DNA from: Plantago ovata
Taxonomy: Eukaryota > Streptophyta > Magnoliopsida > Lamiales > Plantaginaceae
Reading direction: 5' to 3'
Assembly: GCA_028274465.1 (NCBI GenBank)
Contig: CM051457.1
Location: 63,302,899-63,366,898 of the forward strand
Length of the DNA stretch: 64,000 nucleotides
In this document: piece after piece, positions 12,201 to 24,271 of the stretch
Numbering within the stretch: the stretch's first letter is position 1
Layout of the letters: every line of letters begins with the position of its first letter
Notes under the pieces: generated by a model
What the model saw: only the letters and a program-made list of their open reading frames with translations
Database searches by the model: none
Told to the model about the DNA's origin: nothing
Translations under genes and position numbers: made by a program

Positions 12201-12939
12201 CCTCTTCCAAAAAGAAGAAATTCTTTGAGGAAAACAAAATTGAAGCGAGAGAAGCCCTAGAAGAAATCCAAATTGTCGAAGGAAGTGCCGACAAGGTCAC
12301 AAAAATTGGCACAGAGATGGCCACTAAAGTCAGGATGAAACTCATCCAATGTTTGAAGGATAACAACGATATCTTCGCATGGAGTACCGAGGACCTGAAG
12401 GGGATCGACCCACGTGTCGCCGTTCACCGTCTGAACGTAGACCCATCGATCACCCACATCAGAGAAAAGCGAAGAGACTTCAGTGCGGAAGATAATGCCA
12501 TCATAGAAGCGGAAGTACAAAGGCTTCTTAAAGCTGGCCACATCAAAGAAGTGAGATACTCAGACTGGGTATGCAATGTGGTCCTCGTGGAGAAGGGTCC
12601 GGGGAAATGGCGAATGTGCAACAATTTTACAAGGCTCAACAAGTTTTGCCCGAAGGATCCATACCCTCTCCCACGGATCGACCAACTTGTTGATTCCACC
12701 GCTGGATGCGCCCTCCTGAGTTTCATGGATGCATACCAGGGCTTCTACCAGGTCAAAATGGCCAAAGATGATGTGCCTAAGACTGGCTTCTTCGCTAACG
12801 GCAATGTGTACTGCTTCAACGTGATGCCATTTGGTCTTAAGAACGCCGGAGCAACTTACCAAAGGTTGGTTAACAAGATGTTCAAGGAAGAGCTAGGTAA
12901 ACAATGGAAGTATATGTCGATGACATGCTCGTCAAGAGC
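9260..12939 (+). CDS. Gag-protease-reverse transcriptase frame of element A, running into the gap
   Basis: An open frame beginning MPPRRSNRLANAPP, 87 bases after the LTR. A gag domain lies at about residues 345-475 (FPTFESYDGTSCPKDYL, LPHRSIKSYRDL). A short CKFHKGKGHTSDEC nucleocapsid-like motif follows near residue 615, and an aspartic protease with ILVDTGCSANLI near residue 780. The front half of Ty3-type reverse transcriptase comes next (DWVCNVVLVEKGPGKWRMC, YPLPRIDQLVDS, MPFGLKNAGATYQRLVN). Reverse transcriptase ends at the assembly gap, so the frame's true end is unknown. In a live element the polyprotein would form particles and copy RNA. The start is the first ATG after the primer site. 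Confidence 0.88.
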
Positions 12940-13039
12940 NNNNNNNNNNNNNNNNNNNNNNNNNNNNNNNNNNNNNNNNNNNNNNNNNNNNNNNNNNNNN
13001 NNNNNNNNNNNNNNNNNNNNNNNNNNNNNNNNNNNNNNN
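12940..13039. other. Assembly gap of 100 N
   Basis: Exactly 100 undetermined bases, the usual placeholder for a gap of unknown size. It falls inside element A between RT and the antisense gene, so missing RNase H and integrase sequence could be hidden here. Confidence 0.98.
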
Positions 13040-13135
13040 GTCGAGCGTTGAAGTAGTAGAAGTACTTGTTCCCAGAGCTCATCGAGACTCGGAACAATTG
13101 ATTAAAATTATGAAAGTTCAGCTCGATCCCCTTCT

Positions 13136-14468
13136 TCATGCAAAAGACTCCAAAACATACCAAGGTGCCAAAGGCACTTGCACCAGCTGCCAAGGAGCGA
13201 TCCCCAATGTGTTGAAGATGTCGCGGAAAGCATCACAAAATGGAAGTATCCATCCTCGATCCGAGCTGAGGCAGTGAACGGCCATATACCCAGGGGGAGC
13301 ATTGTAAAAAGTTTGATCCTCCTTGGGCACGAGGATGTCAAACTTATTCTCAGGGAGAGAATACTTCCACCTAAGTGTGGGAACCTCGTCGAGCTTGACG
13401 GTAGAAGAGGTGGTCGGTATTATGCCATCCTCGTTCTTCTCGCCCTGGGGATCGGGGAGGTCAACCGTGCGAGCACTCTTCGTGAATTCTTCTCAGCGGC
13501 CTTGGTTGTTTTAGGCTCGGGCTCCTTGAAAACCTTTGCCTCTTTGATTTACTGGAGCGAGAACGCTTGCTCGCTCTCCTCTCCGCTTTTTTCTTATCAG
13601 CGGCCATCTGAGCACGCCGCATCTCACCCTCCTGGTCCTCGAGTGGATTGGGTGCTCGGGTCCCACTCGGAAACGTAAAATCAATAGTGGTCGGATCGAT
13701 GGAGTGGTAACTGGTCTCCTCCTCGCGTGCGAACCTCTTCGCGTCTCTAATAGCACGCCTTTGCCCCTCCGAGAAGGAAGGAGATCTAGTGCTCGGACCA
13801 GCTTCACTCCTATGGGTGTCTCCGATCGTCGGAGGAACTTCATCCTCCTCCTCGTCGGTAATCACAGCCCTCCTAGTGGTTTGTGGAGGGAATCTAACCC
13901 TCTTTGAAGGGGGACTAGTCCGAGGAGAGGTCGCTTCATCGTCCTCATCGCTCTCATCTTCCGTCTCATCGCTATCGATGATCTGGACAGGAATTGGAGC
14001 CTTCCCGCGCTGGGTCGAATGATCACCCTCCTCATAAAGTGCCAAGGCCAACTCCGGCCTCTCCGTATCATCCATCTCCTCGACCCGGATGTCGGCAGGA
14101 GGGACCGCGTTAACTGCCCCATAATTACGCCCGTGGACTTGGGCGGCGCGAGTAATCAACTCCGCAGATACACCAGGGTTGCGTGGAACACCTTCCGCCT
14201 CTGTCCGGTCGTCGATAAAGTCGTCGTCCTCGGTACGACGCCTCTTCCTGGTCACCAACTGATAGAGGTCCTCCTCACTCTCAGTCTCTTCATCCTCTTC
14301 GGCAGCCCGCTCGCCACCTCGCTCGAGCTGAGGCTCCTCGACAGCCTCCTCTATCGTATCATCGAGGAAGGTCGCCGATACGTCTGACGTATCGGGCGAC
14401 GTAGTATGGTCGCTCCCATACTCACCAGCGGCCGATATGTTCTGGCTGTCGTCGCTCCTCTCGGACAT
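13136..14468 (-). CDS. Antisense gene of element A, Transposase_28-like
   Basis: It lies opposite to gag-pol in the right half of the element. The likely start is the ATG at 14468 (MSERSDDSQNIS), one base after an intron-like acceptor (CACCTTTAG). A matching GTAAGT donor sits at 15104-15109, giving a candidate leader intron of about 640 bp. The first coding block, ending near 13461, is very acidic with Lys/Arg clusters (RKRRRTEDDD, KRSRSSKSKRQR) that look like nuclear signals. A separate segment at 13136-13330 (NAPPGYMAVHCLSSDRGW, LPFCDAFRDIFNTLGIAP) resembles the domain annotated as putative gypsy-type transposon (Transposase_28). The reading frames are distinct, so further introns or breaks are possible. 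Function unknown. Confidence 0.6.
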
Positions 14469-15320
14469 CCTAAAGGTGGGCAAAGAAAGAAGTTAGGATG
14501 GTTTGTGATAGTCCGAGAGGTCCTTTTAGGTATGTTCATTAAAGTTCGACCTCCCGAACGGAGAAAAATCTCAAAAATGAAAGAGCAAATAAATCAAGAA
14601 GTTACTCTACATCAAAGCAAAAGTAGAGCGAGGAGCATACAAGGAGCGACCAACCGCTCAAAGCATGAGTAAAAAATCGAGCAGCATGACCACATGCATA
14701 TACAACAAAATAAGAGCGAGCACGATATATAAAACTCGAAAAGCATGCATAGAGCGACCAACCGCCCGAAAAAACTTCCTACAGTTATTTCTACAGCCGT
14801 ACGCTAATGAGGAGGCAACAAGGGGTATACAGCAAAGAACAGGGAGCTACTTATACGGCCATGCAACTCAAATTGGTCCAATTCGATTCCGTTAAAGTCC
14901 GGTTAGTCCATTTACAGTTTAATTAAGTCCAATGCCGTTCTCAGGCGTCAATCCACCGGTAGTTACTCAGATGACAACATTCCGGGAGGCAAAAATCAAA
15001 GAAGAGAGCTAACATGCAAAAGCCAAAACCGAAAAGCTAAAGAGCAGAGAATTCAAGGCAAAAAGAAGCAAAAAGAGGAAAAATTAAAGGCAAAGAACCG
15101 GAAACTTACTTGCTTTTAAGTAGATGAAAGTCTGAAACCGGAAAGAAGGCCGGAAAAAGTCGAAAGTTCGCCTGAAAACGGGATTCTGCACACCGGAAAG
15201 GCTCCTCGCACGTCACTTGGCTCGATCACTCACACTCGTCGATCTCTGAAGTTCTCCTCGCTCTCTCTTTTAGCTCTGAATATTCGGATTGCGAAAAGTG
15301 TGGAATGACCGAGTGTTGAC

Positions 15321-15330
15321 CTATTTATAG
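15321..15330 (-). promoter_or_regulatory. TATA box for the antisense gene of element A
   Basis: CTATAAATAG on the minus strand about 210 bp upstream of the candidate leader-intron donor (15109) and 850 bp from the antisense ATG. It is well placed to drive an antisense transcript independent of the LTR. Confidence 0.5.
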
Positions 15331-15848
15331 AAGGGTATCTCGGGGATACGAAACGACGCATGTCCTCGCGCCATCCGGACCGACCACGTGTCCAAGATCA
15401 ACGGTCCAGATTACCGCCGCCTGGCGAATTACCGGTTATACCCTCCACGCTCCCGCTCTGGAGCGGGCACGGTTCCCAAGGTCAGAGCGAATTACCTAAC
15501 CACGGCGATCAGTTCGCGGCGCGATCACCACCCTACTCGAGACACGCAGAGACAGATCGACGACCAAGATCTGTCCTCCTCGAGACAATATTGAGAAAAA
15601 AATGTTAGAAAAGCGGAAAATCAACGGACACGTGTCTGTGGATCGAGGAGCCGCTCATGAAGCTACTCTCCTCGAGATTCCTTTTACACAAGTATCTCTC
15701 CGCGAGATACTTTGCAAACAAAAAGCGGCAGGAAGTCATTCCATTCCACTAAGGGATACTTACCCGGATCCGATCTTTTCCCAGCAAAAATACCTCTTTT
15801 CATACGGTCCGAGCAACGTCTGCTCGCACCCTATAAAAAGGGGGGGGG

Positions 15849-16137
15849 GAGAGATAGGAGGAGGGAAAGATACCAAGGTGCGAATACGGAAATCTTTTTT
15901 CGCCCACTACTAGTCGAGGCTCTGCTCGACCTCTACTTCAACATAGTTCCTCAACTATCTTCTACAAAGATACTTGGAAACTAGGGGGTTGGGGAGGGAG
16001 AGATAGGAGGAGGGAAAGATACCAAGGTGCGAATACGGAAATCTTTTTTCACCCACTACTAGTCGAGGCTCTGCTCGACCTCTACTTCAACATAGTTCCT
16101 CAACTATCTTCTACAAAGATACTTGGAAACTAGGGGG
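15849..16137 (+). repeat. Tandem 140-bp module with duplicated polypurine tract in element A
   Basis: Two copies, 15849-15988 and 15998-16137, are almost identical (about one difference). Both end in AAACTAGGGGG, the likely polypurine tract, and the second abuts the LTR. A TATA-like CTATAAAAAGGG (15829-15840) precedes the first copy. Confidence 0.85.
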
Positions 16138-16142
16138 ACATA

Positions 16143-16897
16143 TGTTAGTGTTGAAATATGTCCAGTCCGCATGTACGAACTGGAGCGGTCTAAGAGCGCG
16201 ACAAAGCATCATAGGCCGTCCCTCAAGGGGCACGACCACACCCAAGTATGTCACTAAGGTGCGGATCGACCAACATAGGGTCCGACCATCACTGGGAGGG
16301 CAACCCTCAAAATAAGCTCCTCACAAGGACAAAGCTGCCAGTGGGCTCGAGGAGCATCTCTCGGGCTCGAGGAGACCTTACGTCAAGGTAACGCTCCTTG
16401 ACAGAAACTGAGCAGGACACTACTCGCATCATCCACGCACAAGGAAGGCACGAGGACCCCAGAGCGACCAGCCATGGTTGCTCTCTTGGGCCAAGGCCCA
16501 CGGACCTCCTTAATGGGCCTGGGCCGAGGAAGGCCTCAATCCTAGCCGTACACGTGGCGTGATCTTACGCGACCGGAAGTTGAAAGGCCTCAAGTATATA
16601 AAGGCCTCATTTACTCCTCAACAGTAAGCATTAATGACACCACACGAGCACCACTTTCACTACTCATACTAGGGAAGCCTCACAACTCCCTACTCGTAAA
16701 GTCGCCTCTCCGGTCTGATACCTTACAGACCGGGCAAGAGACACTAACCCCCCCCCCTCTAGTCTATTTCAGGTACGAGGAAGCTACAAGAAGGCTCATT
16801 TCCTATCTTAGAGGAACACTACAAGAAGAAGAACTAGAATGACTTAGACTAGCGACTCATTGCGAACTTAGAAAGAAACACGAATTACCCTTCAACA
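16143..16897 (+). repeat. 3-prime LTR of element A
   Basis: A near-identical copy of 8422-9173, with about three substitutions and a small C-run length difference by eye. It is followed by the duplicated GGAGC target site. The matching short frames seen in both LTRs are a consequence of the repeat and not genes. Confidence 0.93.
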
Positions 16898-17475
16898 GGA
16901 GCAATCTCGCCTTTCTTCATTTTCTCATTTCTGACGTCACTGTAGAAAGCTTCAATTTCTTCGTCAGTGGCAGTGACGTTATCTTCAGTTCCAGTGGTTG
17001 GAATCTGAAATATCTCCGCTAAATCAGTCCATTTCAGGACGATTTGCGTGTTCTGAACTGTAGTAAAGATCACTTTTTCAGTGACTCATTTACTATCAGT
17101 AAGGGACTGGATTTCTGCATTATTGTAGAATTCCATAGTATCTATCATGCTCACTTGCTTAGTGCGAGCAGATATAAAGTTCATGAGGCCTTGCTGCTTG
17201 ATAAACTCAAGCGCCTCTTCATTCTCGTCGTCGAGTTCTTGTTCATAAAAGTACCTAATGTACTTTTCTTTCGCAAAACCTCCCCATTGCATCAACATCT
17301 CACACTTTGCAGTGTCAAGATATGACGGAGGCATAGGTTTTTCTGAAATTCGGTCGTTTTTCAACACAACTTTCGTTGTGTTTGTAGCCGGAGTAGTCAC
17401 CGGAGCAGTGCGTGTTTCAGCACTGTCAACCTTAGATGACTTTGAGGACATAGAAGACTGTCTCTTGGGAGTCAT
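16898..17475 (-). pseudogene. Env-position coding region of the Copia element, part right of A
   Basis: Minus-strand coding sequence beginning MTPKRQSS with a Ser/Thr-rich N-terminus. It then has a more structured segment (MQWGGFAKEKYIRYFYEQ) of the kind found in plant transposon proteins of unknown role that accompany Sireviruses and Athila-type elements. The target duplication GGAGC at 16898-16902 marks the junction with element A. Function unknown; the family call is inference from position and general resemblance. Confidence 0.45.
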
Positions 17476-18384
17476 TTCTTTTATAGAGCAGAAAAATGTG
17501 TACGAAAAGAGATAGTTTGCTTTTTGACCGGAGGTACAGTAGATTCAGGCTAAAATTTGCAGAGAAAGGAAATGTGAGTTAAAGAATTTTGTCATTTCTC
17601 TAACTCCTTCTTTATATAGTGTCTCTGGTGTGTGAGAAACTCAATCGATTTGAGCTCTCAGCAAGAGTAAAACAGAGAAACACAGGCGTTAGTGGAGCCT
17701 TTGCATTAAATGCGTAGTGGCCCACTAACTTGAAACCGTCAGAGCACTCTCTCTCTTTGTTTTATTAACCGTTAGATTAGTAACTCCTTTTAATCAATGG
17801 CCACGATTGAATTTCATGTCATGATTATTACGAGTTTATCTGTGCCCGATTAACGTCACAAATTGATTTTACCGAGTTTTAAGGGAATGGATTGCTTGCT
17901 GAAATAGACAAGAATCTTTTCAGCGAGTTTGAATTATCAACCTAGATACTTGCTGAAAGTTCCCCCTTACTTAGATATCTCATATTTTTCTTAAGTTTAA
18001 AAGATATTTCTGATTTCCCGTATCAGTAAATACTTTTGTACTTGAGATATCCTTTGGTAAAATCTGAGAGTTGAGCTTAGCTCTTTTTCTGAGTTCCCGT
18101 CTCAGAATATTACCTTGATACTTCAATACCTGTTTCAGTATCTCTGATTGTCTGAATGCCTGTTTCAGCAATCCTTAAGGTCTTTCTCTTACTGAGTGCC
18201 TGTCTCAGCAAGTGATCAAGTTTCCTAACAAATACCCGTTTTGAAGGAATTACTTGCTGAATGCCTGTTTCAGCAAACATGTAGTGACTTATCATTTCTT
18301 AGGAGAAATTAGTAGATGGAGCTTTTAAGTAAGAATACTTTGGCTTGCTGAATACCTGTTTCAGCATTCTGCCAAGTGTATCCT
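17476..18384 (-). other. Non-coding spacer of the Copia element between pol and the env-position region
   Basis: I see no gene. The stretch has a dense cluster of the element's word: CAGCAA or TTGCTGA appears near 17657, 17890, 17950, 18165, 18205, 18255 and 18345. Many copies sit in a phrase like GCCTGTTTCAGCA. It looks like a repeated untranslated module. Confidence 0.55.
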
Positions 18385-21300
18385 TTATTGAGGTAGTTCA
18401 ATCAATCCAAGGTTATACCTTAGCATTGCGAACCTATTATCTGGTAGGGGCTTTGTAAAGATATCAGCAAGCTGATCATCAGTGCCTACTTTCACAACCT
18501 CAATATCTCCTTTTTCTACATGATCTCTAATGAAATGATGTCTAATATCAATGTGCTTAGTCCTTGAGTGAAACTTAGGATTTTGCGTGATTGCAATAGC
18601 ACTTGTATTATCACAAAAGATTGGTGTTTTCTTTGCAGAAATACCATAATCTCTTAATTGTTGCTGAATCCATAGGATTTGAGCTTGTGCAACAACCAGC
18701 TGCAATGTATTCAGATTCAGTGGATGAATTGGCAACACAGGTTTGCTTCTTGCTGAACCATGATATTAATCTAGTACCCAAAAACTGACAAGTTCCAGAG
18801 GTACTTTTTCTATCAAGAGTTGATCCTCCATGATTAGCATCAGAATAACCAACCAATTCAAGTCCAGAATCTTTAGGATACCATAATCCAACATTGATTG
18901 TACCTTTGACATATTTCAGTATCTTGATTGCCTTTTTGTAATGTGATTCTCTTGGATCAGACTGGAATCTTGCACGCACACAAACAACATACTGAATGTC
19001 AGGTCTACTTGTTGTTAGATACAACAAGGAACCAATGAGCTTCCTATACTTGTGTTCTTCAACACTTTTATCTTCCTTAGTATAGCCCAATTTGGTACCA
19101 ACACCCATAGGGATCTTTTCAGGTTTCTCATCCTCTTTGATCCTAAACTTTATGAGCATTTCTTTCGCATACTTTGCTTGATTTATGAATATTCCATCTT
19201 TGAGTTGCTTGACTTGCAATCCTAGGAAATAATTCAATTTTCCCATCATACTCATTTCAAACTTATTTGTCATGTGTTTGGCAAAATCATCACAAAGTTG
19301 CTTGTCCTTAGATCCAAAAATTATGGCATCCACCTAAATTTGAACTAAGAGTATTTTACCATCATGGTTCATGGTAAATAAGGTTTTGTCAACTTCACCT
19401 TTCTTGAAACCATTTTCCAGCAAGAACTTAGCCAAGGTATCATACCATGCTCTTGGTGCTTGCTTTAGACCATATACAGCTTTCTGAAGCTTGTATACCA
19501 TCTTGATTTCTGAGGGAAGTTCAAAGCCAGGGGGTTGATCTAGATAGACTTCTTCAGCAAGTTCACCATTCAAGAATGCACTTTTATCATCCATTTGGTA
19601 AACGATGAAGTTATTGTGAGCAGCAAAGGCCAAGAAAAGCCTAATTGCATCCAATCTTGCACGTGCATAAGACTCATCATAGTCCAATCCTTCAGTCTGA
19701 CAGTAACCTTGAGCAACTAAACGTGCTTTATTTCTTGTTACTTCACCAGACTCACTCAGCTTGTTTCTGAACACCCACTTTGTACCAATAGCTTTCTTGT
19801 CTTCAGCAAGTGGCACAAGTTTCCAGACTTTGTTTCTTTCAAATTGATCCAGTTCTTCTTGCATTGCCTTTATCCATTCAGAATGCTTTAAAGCTTCTTC
19901 TATGGTTTTAGGTTCAATTTCTGAAACAAAGCAAAAGAACAATGATTCTACTTCTACGACAATTGCTTCTTCAGCAAGTTCATACGTAGCTTTGGATCTA
20001 GTCACTTGGCGTTTATTAATATCGCCAATCATATCCGTAGAGGGATGATCTCTAATCCATTTATTAACAGGTTTTCTACTTGTTGGATCAGGATATGTTT
20101 GCTCATCAGCATGTGACTCTTCAGTATGTACTTGTTCAGTACTACTGGGAATTTGTGTCTCTGCTGAGATTTGTTCATCAGCAACTGCTTGTTCAGCATT
20201 GCTTGATTGAGGTAGTTCATCAGTAGGCACTGGAGATTGCGTAATTTCAGCAACTTCCGGAGCAACCGCGTCTTTTGCTAGAAATTCTTTGTCGTGAACT
20301 ATATTTATCTTGTCATGACTAGGGGGAGGAGAGTCATTGTCAGAATCATCATTTTGTTCAATTGATGATTTGCCTAGCATCAGATTCAATTCTTTGCTCA
20401 TGTATGATTAACTTTTTCATACATTCTGATATTTCTTCTTCAGCAGGCACTGATTCTTCAATCTTTTGTGCCTTTTTGTTGTAAACTCTATAAGCTTTAC
20501 TATGCAAGGAGTAGCCAAGAAATATCGCTTCGTCTGCCTTTGGTTGAAATGTTCGTAGGTATTCTCTACCATTGTTAAGAACGAAACACTTGCAACCAAA
20601 TACTCTTAGATGAGTGATGTTAGGAGGTCTTCCAACAAACAATTCATAAGTAGTTTTGTTGTATTCCTTAGTAATCAAACATCTGTTTTGAGTATAACAG
20701 ACGGTATTAATCGCTTCAACCCAATAAGCCTCACTTATCTCAGTGTCAGCAAGCATTGTTCTTGCGGCTTCTTTCAGGGTACGATTCTTCCGTTCAGCAA
20801 CACCGTTTTGCTGTGGTGTTCTTATTGAGGATAACTGATGTTGTATACCTTTTGAGGTACAATATTCAGTTATGTACTGGTTTACAAACTCAGTACCATG
20901 GTCTGTCTTTATGACTTTTACCTTGTCATTTTTCATGACTTCAAGCTTATTCAGCAAGTTAGATATTTCAGTCCTTGTTTCAGATTTGTGTTTGATAAAT
21001 ACTACCCAAGTGAATCTTGAATAGTCATCTACCACGACTAGACCATACTTCTTACCAGCATAGCTTGTTGAAGAAGATTCAAACAAGTCCATGTGCAAGA
21101 GTTGTAAAGGTTTTGTAGTTGACGGTACTGCCTTGTTCTTGAAAGAAGATTTGGTTTGCTTTCCTTGGTGACATGCATTGCAAACACCATCCTTCTTAAA
21201 AGTAACGCTAGGTAATCCATTTACAAGTGCCTTTTTAGACAGCTTATTCAGCGTCATGAAGTTTAGATGACTTGTTCGTTTATGCCATAACCATGCTTTT

Positions 21301-21656
21301 TCAGCAAGGCAATCATGATCTGAGACAAGGCATTTTTCAACAATTGCTGAAGACCAATCAACGGTGTACAAGCCTCCTGATCTTCTTGCAATCATTATTA
21401 CCTTTTTAGTCTCGAAATCTATAAGTTTACATTCATCACTTTTGATTTTGATGAAGTATCCTTTGTCAGCAAACTGACTCATGCTGAAAAGGTTAAACTT
21501 GAGATTTTTGACATAAAGAACTCCAGTAATGGTTATGCATCCTAACTTCACGTCACCATAGCCTTTTGTAGAACCGGAGCCTCCACCAGCAAACCTTATT
21601 GTTGGACCTTTAGACCACCGTCTATAGTTTATAAGGTTATTCTTGTTACCCGTCAT
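18385..21656 (-). pseudogene. Copia pol region: integrase, reverse transcriptase, RNase H
   Basis: Read on the minus strand, the region first shows an integrase. It has a His-Cys zinc-binding segment (CNACHQGKQ), a core with HMDLFESSSTSYAGKKY, and the second catalytic acidic stretch KTDHGTEFVN followed by TPQQNGVAERKN. Next comes reverse transcriptase ([39 protein letters not shown]), then RNase H (VGYSDANHGGSTLDRKS, SSTESEYIA). Integrase before RT is the Copia order. In a live element these products copy and integrate the element's cDNA. The region is broken in several places and is treated as a fossil. Confidence 0.88.
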
Positions 21657-21738
21657 GTGCTTTCCACACCACTATCAAAGTGCCAGATTGCATCGTTTGT
21701 CTCCGTGGCTGAAGTCAGCACAATCAAGAGCAAACAAG

Positions 21739-24159
21739 TTAATTATCCAATAATGGATGTCTATTAACATGTTCAAGAATGCGTCCAGTGGAAACCCAAG
21801 TCTTAAGTTTTTCAACTTTGACTTGTTTTCTACTTGCTGAGGAACTAGGAGGTTTTGAGCTGAAAGACTTTTGACTCGTGCTGGTCAAATCCACTTTCTG
21901 ATGTGGTGTCTTGCTCGGTTGACCTTTTTGCTGAACATACTTTTCAGTAAGTTCTTTCCTAGCAAGGTTCCTTCTAGCCCTAGCATTAAGAGTCTTTTCA
22001 GAACTCTTAGGCTTGATTTTTTTCATCTCTTTGAAGTATCTTTGCTGACTTTGCTTATACTCATGAAAAAATTGACTTTGCTTGGTTTTGAAACCGAGTC
22101 CACTTTTCGGAGAATGCTGAGCTTTTGCGTCAGCAACCTTACTTGATTCAGGTTTGTCAGCAAAGGTCTTCTGATTACTTTTAGTAATCTTGCCTTTAGA
22201 CTTAACAACTTGCTTTTCAGCAACTTGTTTGGCGGGATGCTTCACAACATCCTTTTTCTTTCCAGTTTGCTTCTCAGCAACCTGTTTTCCTTTTAAAGTC
22301 TTGTTACTTTGAGTAGCAACAGCGGGCTTTATGGTCATAGGTACTTGATTGCATGTTTCAGCAACCTTAGATTGACCAAACTGATAGAGTTTTGGTAGAC
22401 CACTATCAATAGCACGTACAAAGGAGATTGGTGATTTATCTTTACTCAAGATTTCTACATCATCACCTTCATACGTTGCACCTAAACCTTCTTTCTAAGA
22501 TGGATCTCTCAAGTAAGAGTTTAGTTCTGTCAGCTTATTACTTGCGTCCACATAAGATTTGAAATTGATTTTCATCTTTTTCATCTCTTGGATTTCAGCA
22601 AGTAACTTTAGAATTGAGGACTGATATTCTTCCAATTCTAATGCCATTTGAGAATTCTTCTCTGTAGCTTCAGCAATCAACTTCTTAAGACGCCTTATTT
22701 CAGCATCCTTCTCTTCTGTCTCTTCCTTCAGCAAGACGTACTTTTCAGTAGTCTGCTTGGTCAGAGTTTCAGCAATTTGTAGTTTCTCTTGCTGTCTGCT
22801 CAGAGTTTTCTCAAATCTTTCGATTTCTCCTTGAATCTTGTCAAGGTCAATCTCGTCTTCACTTTTTGAGTCTGAGTCAGAGGTAGGATTGTTTACCTGA
22901 CCGGCCATGAGGCAGAATTCGTAGTTTGACACATCTGGATAAGCTTCCATAGCTATTCCACAAACTTCTTTGCCAATCTCCACGTCTGGAGTGGCTTCTT
23001 CATCGTCAGTGAATGAACTTTCATCCTCACTATCTTCGGAGCTAGTATCAATACACAATGCATCGATTTTTGCTTGAAGCTTCTTCTTTTCTTCAGCAAT
23101 AAAATCTCTTTTGAACTTCTTCTTCTCTTCAGAAGATTTGCCTTTCAGCAAACGGCAATTAGCTTTGAAGTGTCCAGGCTTTTTGCAGTAAAAGCATAGA
23201 TCATTTCCAACTGCTGGTTCTTCTAATGAAGTAGCTTGCTGAGCTTGCTTGTTCAGCGAGCTAGTCTCATTGTTGTACTTATGGTAGTTGTTACCAAGAT
23301 GCTTTTTCAGCTTCTATTTTGCTTTTCGCCTTTCAAGTTCCTTGCTGATAAATTTCTTCATGTTTTTGACAACTAAAGAATTTTCATCAGTAGGATCTTT
23401 TTCATTCTTCTTTTCAGAAGATGACGGCTTTGCAGCAAGAGCAATGTTTTGCGATTTTTCAGCAAACACATTTTCTCTTTGCTTTGTCTCATAATTAACA
23501 GTAGCAAGATGAGAGAACAACTCTGTTGGTGTAATGTCTGGCATTCCTTGATTATAATAGAAATTCTGAGTGTGGATCCATTCTTGATTCAGACTTCTGA
23601 TGATAGTTTTCACTTTCTCAGAATCTGAGTAAAGGTTTCCAACACCCAAGGCTGCCATTTCACTAACAAGAGTTGTGAATCTGAAATCCAAGTCTTCCAG
23701 TGACTTGTTTGTACCTTGCTTAAAGTTTTGAAACTTTAATTTAAGTACTTCAAGTTTGTTTTCCTTGGTTTTGTCAGATCCAGCACAAAGATCTTGAACC
23801 ATTTTCCAAGCTTCCTTTGCAGTCTTAGCACCCCACAGTTTGCACTGTATGGTATCTAGAGTTGATCGAATGATGATATTTCTTGCTTGGCCATCAAGAC
23901 GGAATCTCTTAGCTTCGTCAGAAGTCCATTCCTCTCTTGGTTTTGGCACAACCGTATCTGATGGTTCGCCTAAGATAGTTTCCTTTCCAGCTTCAGTGGT
24001 CTTGTGAGGGAAACTCCTTTCAACCTTAGTGATCTTGATAGGTCCATCATTAATGACGGTGACCATCTCATCACTAATGGCCTCAAGATGTAGCATCATG
24101 TTGTTTCGCCATTTTTCGTAATTTTCCAGCTTCAGCAAGGGAGCATCTCCTAAAGACAT
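21739..24159 (-). pseudogene. Copia gag and gag-pol linker region
   Basis: The minus strand opens with MSLGDAPLLKLENYEKWRNN, a typical Copia gag start. A UBN2-like gag body follows (KLKFQNFKQGTNKSLED, KTIIRSLNQEW). A CCHC zinc knuckle (C-x2-C-x4-H-x4-C, in CFYCKKPGHFKANC) lies near 23160-23210. Downstream are a long acidic, coiled-coil-like segment (CIDTSSEDSEDESS) and a basic Lys/Gln-rich linker before pol. An extended gag like this fits the Sirevirus lineage. The region is broken. Confidence 0.85.
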
Positions 24160-24254
24160 TCTGTCAGCAAAGCACTACCGAACTGATCAAGTGAGAGTGA
24201 TTTACGGAAAGCACCTAAGGGGATCTACGTTCAGTGCTGAAGGTTAAAGAACCT

Positions 24255-24269
24255 CCAGCTCTGATACCA
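24255..24269 (-). other. Primer-binding site of the Copia element
   Basis: The minus strand reads TGGTATCAGAGCTGG two bases inside the 5-prime LTR. It is complementary to the 3-prime end of plant initiator-Met tRNA, the usual primer for Copia elements. Confidence 0.85.
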
Positions 24270-24271
24270 CT

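Larger units (their letters stand above)
8422..16897 (+). mobile_element. Gypsy Tat-type element A, inserted in the Copia element
   Basis: LTRs of 752 and 755 bp and a perfect target duplication GGAGC (8417-8421 and 16898-16902) define the element. The interior has a primer site at 9174, a plus-strand gag-protease-RT frame, an assembly gap, and a minus-strand gene in the right half. A polypurine tract lies in a duplicated module before the right LTR. The extra antisense gene and the protein motifs point to the Tat lineage of Ty3/Gypsy. LTRs differ by about three substitutions by eye (0.4 percent), so the insertion is very recent, of the order of 0.15 My at 1.3e-8. No break is visible up to the gap, but RNase H and integrase are not in the assembled sequence. 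Confidence 0.92.
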
